A DNA stretch of 12,007 nucleotides from contig DUTA01000018.1 in assembly GCA_012842325.1 (NCBI GenBank), forward strand, positions 1 to 12,007, written 5' to 3'. The position numbers and the translations under genes were made by a program. The notes beneath the pieces are model-generated. The model saw only the letters and a program-made list of their open reading frames with translations, ran no database searches and had not been told where the DNA came from. Below, one piece after another: positions 7,843 through 12,007 of this stretch. The first letter of the stretch is position 1, and every line of letters starts with the position of its first letter. The stretch is from Bacillota bacterium. Its GTDB lineage: Bacteria > Bacillota > DTU030.

Positions 7843-9141
7843 TTACGAAGCCTGGGCTTCTGCAGCCAGCAGGTCTACGGTCTTCCTTCTTATCAGGTTG
7901 TCGACAATCAGATCGACATGGCCACTTTCCCGCAGCTGTTCCTTCAGTTCCTTGAGTTTCTCTTCTTCCGCAGCAAAACCGGCTACCATTTTGTCCAGTT
8001 CTGCCTCAACCTCTTCCTCCCTGGTTTCAATCCCCTCCGCCTTGGCGATGGCTTCCAGAACCAAATCGGTCTTTACGCTTTCCCGGGCAACGTCCCTGAA
8101 CTCATCCCTGAGCTCATCCAGGGTCTTCTCACTGATTTTCAGATAGACATCCAGGGGAATTCCCTGTTGCTGCAGGCGATGTTCCAGCTCGTGGATCATG
8201 GATTCTACCCGTCTCTTCACCATGGTCTCCGGTACATCCACTTCGGCATTGGCTACCGCCTGTTTCACCAATTCTTCCCGGAATTCACTCTCCGCTTTGT
8301 TCTCCGCTGCCTCCAGCAGCTGTTTGCGAATATCCTCCTTTAATTCTTCCAGGGTCGAAAACTTGCTGACATCTTTGGCAAATTCGTCGTCAAGGGGTGC
8401 CAATTCCTTGCGCTTTATTTCCTTCACCTGGACGGTGAACTCAGCCTCCACCCCAGCCAATTCCTTGTTGTGATAATCCTCCGGGAAGGTAACCTGAATT
8501 TGCCGTTCCTCGCCCGGTTTTACACCCAGCAGCTGCTCTTCAAAACCGGGGATAAAGCTGCCGGAACCGAGAATCAGGGAGTGGTTCTCGCCCCTGCCTC
8601 CCGGAAGCGGTTCACCCTTCACATAGCCGGTATAATCTATAATGACAAGGTCGCCCTCGCCGGCTTCCCCGTCCTCAACGACCCGCCAGGTTGCCGTTCT
8701 CTCCCGCAGATTCTCCAGGAAAGCAGCGACATCTTCTTCGGAGACCTCTACCTTTTTCTTTTCCACAGGAAGGCTCTTATACAGTCCCAGTTTTACCTCC
8801 GGCTTTACCTCAACGGTGGCAGAAAAGCGAAAGGGGCTTCCCTCTTCAATGTGGATGTCCTCGATCTGGGGTTGATCAATGGGTTCCAGTGCCGACTCCT
8901 CTACAGCCCTGGCATAAGCCTCGGGCAGGAGGATTTCGATGGCCTCCTCATATAAAATCCCTTTTCCCAGACGCATCTCCAGGATTTTCCTGGGAACGCG
9001 CCCCTTCCGGAAACCGGGGATGTTAACCTTCTTGACCACGCGGCGGTAAGCCTGGGCAAGGGCTTTGTCGACCTGGTCAGCACCTACCTCGACTTCGAGG
9101 CTGACCTTGTTTTTCTCTAGTTTCTCAACTTTTACTTCCAT
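7843..9141 (-). CDS. tig: Trigger factor (ribosome-bound chaperone, prolyl isomerase)
   Basis: A 432-residue chaperone that binds near the ribosomal exit tunnel and shields nascent chains. The N-terminal ribosome-binding loop carries the signature GFRKGRVPRKILE (about 43-55). The FKBP-type isomerase domain follows (roughly 150-245, with GDLVIIDYTGYVKG, GSGSFIPGFEEQLLG and VTFPEDY). The rest is the long helical C-terminal arm domain. Length and domain order are normal. The ATG at 9139-9141 has AAGGAGGG at 9153-9160, an 11-base spacing that is slightly long. It is first in tig-clpP-clpX and has a strong -10 immediately upstream. Confidence 0.97.
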   Translation of the reverse strand: MEVKVEKLEKNKVSLEVEVGADQVDKALAQAYRRVVKKVNIPGFRKGRVPRKILEMRLGKGILYEEAIEILLPEAYARAVEESALEPIDQPQIEDIHIEEGSPFRFSATVEVKPEVKLGLYKSLPVEKKKVEVSEEDVAAFLENLRERTATWRVVEDGEAGEGDLVIIDYTGYVKGEPLPGGRGENHSLILGSGSFIPGFEEQLLGVKPGEERQIQVTFPEDYHNKELAGVEAEFTVQVKEIKRKELAPLDDEFAKDVSKFSTLEELKEDIRKQLLEAAENKAESEFREELVKQAVANAEVDVPETMVKRRVESMIHELEHRLQQQGIPLDVYLKISEKTLDELRDEFRDVARESVKTDLVLEAIAKAEGIETREEEVEAELDKMVAGFAAEEEKLKELKEQLRESGHVDLIVDNLIRRKTVDLLAAEAQAS

Positions 9142-9168
9142 TAACCCAACAGCCCTCCTTGGCTACTC

Positions 9169-9198
9169 ATTATAATATATACCCTCCGTCACCGTAAA
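9169..9198 (-). promoter_or_regulatory. Sigma-A promoter of tig-clpP-clpX
   Basis: A perfect TATAAT (9169-9174) lies in an AT-rich run, 18 bases after TTTACG (9193-9198), on the minus strand. The start site would be near 9162, leaving a leader of about 20 bases that holds the ribosome site. Just upstream, TACCAT (9202-9207) and ATGGTA (9232-9237) form a spaced inverted repeat of unknown role. Confidence 0.7.
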
Positions 9199-9281
9199 TT
9201 GTACCATATTCTTGCTGGATACTAAACTCAAATGGTATATTTTTTGATTCTACAGCAAAGCGGTAACTCCTGCACAAGTAT

Positions 9282-9312
9282 GAACCCCGGCGTTTGCCTG
9301 CCGCCGAGGTTC
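9282..9312 (-). terminator. Hairpin after the nitrilase-family gene, probable terminator without T tract
   Basis: An 11-base-pair stem (GAACCTCGGCG with CGCCGGGGTTC, one G-T pair) closes a 9-base loop, beginning 8 bases past the stop codon. The position suits a 3' end, but the following bases are ATACTTGTG, not T-rich. It resembles the hairpin after the last tRNA in its CCTCGGC/GCCGGGG arms. Downstream to the tig promoter I see only AT-rich DNA and the inverted repeat noted there. Confidence 0.5.
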
Positions 9313-9319
9313 CTTCATC

Positions 9320-10060
9320 TTACCACTTCCAATCCTTGTTGTCCAGATCGATGGCAAAAGTCAATAGCTGTTCCCTGGCCTCCCCGGCCCGGGCTATCAC
9401 TACGCCATTGGGTCCTACAATCAGGCTGTTGCCGAGGTTAATCAATCCGTTCATAGAGCCGACAGCATTGGCTTTGCAGACGTACATCTTATTTTCCGTC
9501 GCCCGGGCAATGGGCAGGGCAAGGTTCTTGTCCAGTTTCCAGCGGGCTTCCATGGGGTTGTAGTAGTGGGCACAGGAAATAAACATCACATCGGCCCCCT
9601 GCTCCTTGATCTCCCTGGCCAGGAGGGGGAAATTCTGGTCGCGGCAGACAATGGTCCCCATGGTAAGCCCCTTATATTCAAAGACCAACTTCTTCCGCCC
9701 GGGCTCAAAGTAAGCCTCTTCATAATCCACCAGATTCTGCTTGTGATACAGGTACCTGCGCCCGTCGGCCAGCAAAACGACAACGCTGTTGAACAGCCTG
9801 CCGTTCTCGAAGTAGGGAGTACCGATTATTGCCGAAACCCCCTGCTCCTGGACGAACTGGTGCAGTTCCGCCACCTTTTCGTCGATCTTTTCCTGGTTGT
9901 GGGCCCGGAAGAGCTCCGGATAGTAGCCGGTCAGGGCCGTCTCGGGAAAGTTCATAATGTCCACCCCCAGGACAGCCGCCTGCTCGATAAATTCCTTAAT
10001 GCGCCTGGCGTTGGCCTCAATATCGGGCACCAGTTCCATCTGGGCAGCAGCTATTTTCAC
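9320..10060 (-). CDS. Nitrilase-superfamily carbon-nitrogen hydrolase, substrate unknown
   Basis: A 246-residue protein of the nitrilase superfamily, which cleaves non-peptide C-N bonds in amides, carbamoyl compounds or nitriles. The Glu-Lys-Cys triad is visible: E40 in NFPETALTGY, K107 in LYHKQNL and C139 in IVCRDQNFP. The family's second glutamate is probably E114 or E115. There is no signal peptide, so it should be cytoplasmic. The start is GTG at 10058-10060, 8 bases after AGGAGG (10069-10074). It stands alone between the tRNA genes and tig, so neighbours do not reveal a substrate. The superfamily is certain. The closest branch could be an amidase or N-carbamoyl hydrolase, but I cannot choose. 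Confidence 0.88.
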   Translation of the reverse strand: MKIAAAQMELVPDIEANARRIKEFIEQAAVLGVDIMNFPETALTGYYPELFRAHNQEKIDEKVAELHQFVQEQGVSAIIGTPYFENGRLFNSVVVLLADGRRYLYHKQNLVDYEEAYFEPGRKKLVFEYKGLTMGTIVCRDQNFPLLAREIKEQGADVMFISCAHYYNPMEARWKLDKNLALPIARATENKMYVCKANAVGSMNGLINLGNSLIVGPNGVVIARAGEAREQLLTFAIDLDNKDWKW

Positions 10061-10098
10061 TCCCTCAACCTCCTCCTCTAGAAATGTATTCTTACTTC

Positions 10099-10137
10099 CC
10101 GGGGTACTCCCCGGTAGGGGTACGCCTTGCCGGCAAG
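10099..10137 (-). promoter_or_regulatory. Leader of the nitrilase-family gene with alternative hairpins
   Basis: On the minus strand the 12-base palindrome CTTGCCGGCAAG (10126-10137) is followed by a region that can fold as CCGGGG/CCCCGG over AGTA (10099-10114), or as GTACCCC pairing with GGGG(A)GTAC using overlapping bases. The two folds exclude each other and lie about 25 bases before the ribosome site. No known riboswitch class was recognised and no clear promoter was found in 10115-10225, so the gene may be read through from the tRNA promoter. Confidence 0.35.
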
Positions 10138-10225
10138 TTTATCCCAGCCGCCAATGGGCCAAGGAAGGGATATCTGTCTTTTCACCTATCTCCAGATAAA
10201 TCAGAAAATCACGTGCATAATTGCG

Positions 10226-10250
10226 CCCCGGCATCGGATCGGTGCCGAGG
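10226..10250 (-). terminator. Hairpin at the 3' end of the tRNA cluster
   Basis: CCTCGGCA and TGCCGGGG pair over a 9-base loop (8 pairs, one G-T), 8 bases past the CCA of the last tRNA. The position suits an end of transcription, but CGCAATTATG follows and there is no T tract, so termination may be leaky or the stem may serve as a processing block. Confidence 0.5.
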
Positions 10251-10258
10251 CTCTGAAA

Positions 10259-10333
10259 TGGAGCGGAAGACGGGATTTGAACCCGCGACCCTCGCCTTGG
10301 CAAGGCGATGCTCTACCACTGAGCTACTTCCGC
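10259..10333 (-). tRNA. tRNA-Gly (anticodon GCC)
   Basis: A cloverleaf with acceptor GCGGAAG/CTTCCGC, D-arm GCTCAGTGGTAGAGC, anticodon loop TTGCCAA and T-arm GGGTTCAAATCCC. The discriminator is U and CCA is encoded (10259-10261). It is the last gene of the cluster. It reads GGC and GGT codons. Confidence 0.97.
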
Positions 10334-10384
10334 ACATATTGTATTGGTGCCTGTCACTCTTTCACCAATAGGCCGTTCATCTGG

Positions 10385-10469
10385 TGGTGCGGGAGAAGGG
10401 ACTTGAACCCCCACGCCTTGCGGCACAGGATCCTAAGTCCTGCGCGTCTGCCAGTTCCGCCACTCCCGC
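10385..10469 (-). tRNA. tRNA-Leu (anticodon TAG)
   Basis: A class II tRNA of 85 bases with a long variable arm (TGCCGCAAGGCGT region), acceptor GCGGGAG/CTCCCGC, anticodon loop CTTAGGA, and encoded CCA (10385-10387). It reads CTN leucine codons, mainly CTA and CTG. Confidence 0.97.
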
Positions 10470-10480
10470 AAATTTGGTTG

Positions 10481-10556
10481 TGGTGGGCCATCAGGGACTC
10501 GAACCCCGAACACCCTGATTAAGAGTCAGGTGCTCTACCAATTGAGCTAATGGCCC
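10481..10556 (-). tRNA. tRNA-Lys (anticodon CTT)
   Basis: A 76-base cloverleaf with acceptor GGGCCAT/ATGGCCC, anticodon loop CTCTTAA within a CCTGA/TCAGG stem, T-loop GGTTCGAGTCC, discriminator A and encoded CCA. It reads AAG, so a TTT-anticodon tRNA-Lys for AAA must lie elsewhere. Confidence 0.97.
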
Positions 10557-10565
10557 ACAATCCAG

Positions 10566-10639
10566 TGGCTGGGGCGGTAGGATTCGAACCTACGATCCAG
10601 GATCCAGAGTCCTGTGCCTTACCGCTTGGCCACGCCCCA
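10566..10639 (-). tRNA. tRNA-Gln (anticodon CTG)
   Basis: A cloverleaf with acceptor TGGGGCG/CGCCCCA, whose weak U1-A72 pair is typical of glutamine tRNAs. The anticodon loop is CTCTGGA, the T-arm GGTTCGAATCC, the discriminator G, and CCA is encoded. It reads CAG; a TTG-anticodon isoacceptor is needed elsewhere. Confidence 0.96.
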
Positions 10640-10657
10640 ACAAACTCTGGTCAGGTT

Positions 10658-10699
10658 GGAAACCCGCGGGCCGGATTTGCCCGGCCCGCCCGGGTTTCC
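10658..10699 (-). repeat. Long GC-rich palindrome between tRNA-His and tRNA-Gln
   Basis: On the minus strand GGAAACCC pairs with GGGTTTCC and GCGGGCCGG with CCGGCCCGC, 17 pairs in all with a two-G bulge and a 6-base loop. No T tract follows on either strand, so it is not a normal terminator. It resembles the palindrome in the tRNA leader (11132-11177), suggesting a small repeat family or a shared RNA-processing structure. Confidence 0.6.
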
Positions 10700-10702
10700 C
10701 CT

Positions 10703-10779
10703 TGGGGTGAATGACGGGACTCGAACCCGCGACCCCCAGAGCCACAATCTGGTGCTCTACCAGCTGAGCTACATTCACC
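10703..10779 (-). tRNA. tRNA-His (anticodon GTG)
   Basis: A cloverleaf with acceptor GTGAATG/CATTCAC, anticodon loop TTGTGGC, T-arm GGGTTCGAGTCCC and encoded CCA. The extra G at -1 facing C73, the histidine identity pair, is present in the gene (10779 facing 10706). Confidence 0.96.
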
Positions 10780-10789
10780 CTGTCAATTT

Positions 10790-10814
10790 AGATTAAACCT
10801 TTGGGGTTTAATCT
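10790..10814 (-). other. Perfect AT-rich hairpin between tRNA-Arg and tRNA-His
   Basis: AGATTAAACC and GGTTTAATCT form a perfect 10-base-pair stem over a 5-base loop in the spacer. Minus-strand sequence after it is AAATTGAC, so there is no terminator T tract. It could guide tRNA precursor processing. Function unknown. Confidence 0.5.
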
Positions 10815-10817
10815 TGC

Positions 10818-10894
<77 letters not shown>

Positions 10895-10904
10895 CGGTTA
10901 ATGG

Positions 10905-10979
10905 TGGAGCGGGAAACGGGACTCGAACCCGCGACACCCAGCTTGGAAGGCTGGTGCTCTACCACTGAGCTACTCCCGC
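10905..10979 (-). tRNA. tRNA-Gly (anticodon TCC)
   Basis: A 75-base cloverleaf with acceptor GCGGGAG/TTCCCGC (one G-T pair at its base), anticodon loop CTTCCAA, discriminator U and encoded CCA. It reads GGA and GGG and complements the GCC isoacceptor in the same cluster. Confidence 0.97.
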
Positions 10980-10989
10980 ATAATGGCAC

Positions 10990-11066
10990 TGGTCGGGGCG
11001 ATAGGATTCGAACCTACGACCCCATGGTCCCAAACCATGTGCGCTACCAAGCTGCGCCACGCCCCG
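10990..11066 (-). tRNA. tRNA-Pro (anticodon TGG)
   Basis: The first gene of the cluster: a 77-base cloverleaf with acceptor CGGGGCG/CGCCCCG, anticodon loop TTTGGGA, T-arm GGTTCGAATCC, discriminator A and encoded CCA. Its 5' end is about 18 bases from the -10 of the proximal promoter. Confidence 0.97.
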
Positions 11067-11083
11067 CCAAGTGGACATACAAC

Positions 11084-11112
11084 AGTATACCGCAGGCAAG
11101 TCAATTAGTCAA
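11084..11112 (-). promoter_or_regulatory. Proximal sigma-A promoter of the tRNA cluster
   Basis: TTGACT (11107-11112), an exact 17-base spacer and TATACT (11084-11089) read toward tRNA-Pro on the minus strand. The start site would lie about 10 bases before the first tRNA. Five of six bases match consensus in each hexamer, as expected for stable-RNA genes. Confidence 0.85.
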
Positions 11113-11131
11113 TATCCCTTGCCTCCTGGCA

Positions 11132-11199
11132 GGGGACTCCGCCGGCTCTAATCAGGCCGGCCCTTTGGGTTTTCCCCTTCCCGGCTTACACTTCCGGGA
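11132..11199 (-). other. Structured tRNA leader or small RNA with related palindrome
   Basis: Between the two promoters the minus strand can form TCCCGG/CCGGGA (11179-11199), then a stem with outer GGGGA/TCCCC and inner GCCGGC/GCCGGC arms (11132-11177). A further TGCC/GGCA stem lies just downstream (about 11116-11130). It would be the 5' part of a transcript from the distal promoter. Its AAGGGGAAA-CCC and GGGCCGG blocks match the His-Gln spacer palindrome. No known RNA family was recognised. Confidence 0.4.
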
Positions 11200-11208
11200 G
11201 CGAATAAT

Positions 11209-11237
11209 ATTATAGCACAGAGGCTGGCAAAAGTAAA
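11209..11237 (-). promoter_or_regulatory. Distal promoter of the tRNA cluster or of a small RNA
   Basis: TTTACT (11232-11237) and a perfect TATAAT (11209-11214) are 17 bases apart, and TGC directly before the hexamer makes it an extended -10. It begins a few bases after the ysnB stop. Transcription from about 11202 would cross the structured leader into the tRNAs. Confidence 0.75.
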
Positions 11238-11240
11238 CTC

Positions 11241-11726
11241 CTAAGAACCGGTTCCCCTACTCACGATAATACTTGTTGTCAGTCCAGGGCCAACTTCGAT
11301 GATGCCGCCCGTCACCAGACCTTCCCGGTCGGGAATCCCGGCCGTCCCCGGGTTGAGGAATCTGATGCCCCCCCTGGTAAACTCTTCCGCCCGGTGGGTG
11401 TGGCCTAAGACCACCAGATCCGCCCCAATTTCCTGGGCCCGATAAAACAGGGGAAGGTAACCCAGCTTTACCCGGTAACGATGGCCGTGGCATAAAAAAA
11501 GCCGCCAACCTGCCACCTCGATGCATTCCTCCGCCGGTTCCCTGGCCCCAAGGTCACAGTTGCCAACAACAGCCCGCACAGGCAGGTTCAACATCCCGGC
11601 CAGGGCTGCAGCATCCCGGTAATAATCCCCGGCATGAAGAAGCAGATCCAGTTCGCCCATTTCCCTGATGAGCTTTCCTGCCCGGGCAAGGTTCCCGTGG
11701 GTATCGCTCACCACACCGATTCGCAC
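11241..11726 (-). CDS. ysnB: Calcineurin-like phosphodiesterase, YsnB/YfcE (MJ0936) family
   Basis: A compact metallophosphoesterase of 161 residues with two-metal-site motifs in order: SDTHGN (D8, H10), HAGD (D34), GNCD (N56), CHGH (H80) and GHTH (H109, H111), followed by NPGT. Relatives hydrolyse phosphodiester model substrates, and the natural substrate is generally unknown. I place the start at the GTG at 11724-11726, giving MRIGVVSDTHG, because GGGGTG lies 6 bases before it. Another GTG nine bases upstream (11733-11735) is possible but has a poor ribosome site. The gene overlaps the rdgB stop by 19 bases, matching the rph-ysnA-ysnB operon of Bacillus. No classical terminator follows, and the distal tRNA promoter begins at once. 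Confidence 0.92.
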   Translation of the reverse strand: MRIGVVSDTHGNLARAGKLIREMGELDLLLHAGDYYRDAAALAGMLNLPVRAVVGNCDLGAREPAEECIEVAGWRLFLCHGHRYRVKLGYLPLFYRAQEIGADLVVLGHTHRAEEFTRGGIRFLNPGTAGIPDREGLVTGGIIEVGPGLTTSIIVSRGTGS

Positions 11727-12007
11727 TTCTCCCACCCCAACGCAGCAAATAGTTCCGCCAGCCGCTCCCGGAGCTTTGCCAGTGCCCTGCCCCGGTGACT
11801 GATTCTATTCTTGGTTTCCAGGTCCAATTCCGCCAGGGTGCAATTATATTCAGGGACAATAAAGAGGGGATCATAGCCGAAGCCCCCTTGACCCCGGGGT
11901 TCAAGGCCGATATAACCCTCCAGGACCCCTTCGGCGGTCACCAGGGAACCCCCGGGTGTGGCAATGGCCAGGACACAGCGAAACCGGGCCCGCCGGTCCC
12001 GGTAGGG
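11708..12007 (-). CDS. rdgB: XTP/dITP diphosphatase RdgB/HAM1, C-terminal part (cut by window edge)
   Basis: The last 99 codons and the stop are visible; the gene enters from the right edge. The sequence RDRRARFRCVLAIATPGG, RGQGGFGYDPLF, TLAELDLETKN and RISHRGRALAKL is the conserved C-terminal half of the Ham1/RdgB family, which removes XTP, dITP and ITP from the nucleotide pool to prevent their incorporation into DNA and RNA. FGYDPLF and SHRG are substrate-pocket motifs. A shorter reading from an internal GTG at 11941 would lose the first conserved block, so it is not the true start. rph probably lies upstream (inference from synteny). Confidence 0.95.
   Translation of the reverse strand, partial: PYRDRRARFRCVLAIATPGGSLVTAEGVLEGYIGLEPRGQGGFGYDPLFIVPEYNCTLAELDLETKNRISHRGRALAKLRERLAELFAALGWEKCESVW

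Noticed and set aside
10061..10258. T-box or known riboswitch in the nitrilase-family leader
   Set aside because: No T-box AGGGTGG-CCGCG signature and no recognisable TPP, SAM, glycine, c-di-GMP, fluoride or Mn core. The GGGGAGTA string is just one arm and the loop of a simple hairpin.
10781..10786. Perfect TTGACA on the minus strand before tRNA-His
   Set aside because: A -10 at the right distance would lie inside the tRNA-His gene and none is seen there, so it is coincidence.

Overview
The window looks like chromosomal DNA from a GC-rich, spore-forming member of the Clostridia, most like the Moorella group of thermophilic acetogens. Evidence: a GerA-family germination receptor gene, both a LonA and a LonB protease, strong AGGAGG-type ribosome binding sites, frequent GTG/TTG starts, and the order rdgB-ysnB ... 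tig-clpX-lonB-lonA-engB known from Bacillus relatives. The genus is inference. Every gene is on the minus strand, so transcription runs from high to low coordinates. I see no insertion sequence, phage, CRISPR array or other recent mobile DNA.

In transcription order: (1) 12007-11241: the 3' end of rdgB (XTP/dITP diphosphatase) overlapping ysnB (MJ0936/YfcE-type phosphodiesterase). (2) 11237-10226: a stable-RNA locus with two good promoters, a structured leader, and eight tRNA genes, all with encoded CCA: Pro(TGG), Gly(TCC), Arg(TCT), His(GTG), Gln(CTG), Lys(CTT), Leu(TAG), Gly(GCC). Strong GC-rich hairpins sit in the leader, in one spacer and at the end. (3) 10060-9320: a lone nitrilase-superfamily amidohydrolase, preceded by a leader that can fold in two exclusive ways. 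(4) 9198-5852: tig-clpP-clpX (trigger factor and the ClpXP protease) with a vegetative promoter ahead of tig and a textbook intrinsic terminator behind clpX. (5) 5835-4094: lonB, whose start region carries a near-perfect forespore sigma-F promoter. (6) 4019-971: lonA with its own vegetative-type promoter, overlapping engB, closed by an intrinsic terminator. (7) 937-1: the N-terminal 287 codons of a gerA-type gene behind a candidate sigma-G promoter, cut by the window edge.

The main theme is a protein-quality-control island (nascent-chain chaperone, ClpXP, LonA) in which two sporulation-timed genes, lonB and gerA, appear to be insulated by terminators and driven by forespore sigma factors. I found no new defence or mobile system. 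The less-explained parts are the hairpins and leaders of the tRNA/nitrilase region and a pair of related palindromes there.
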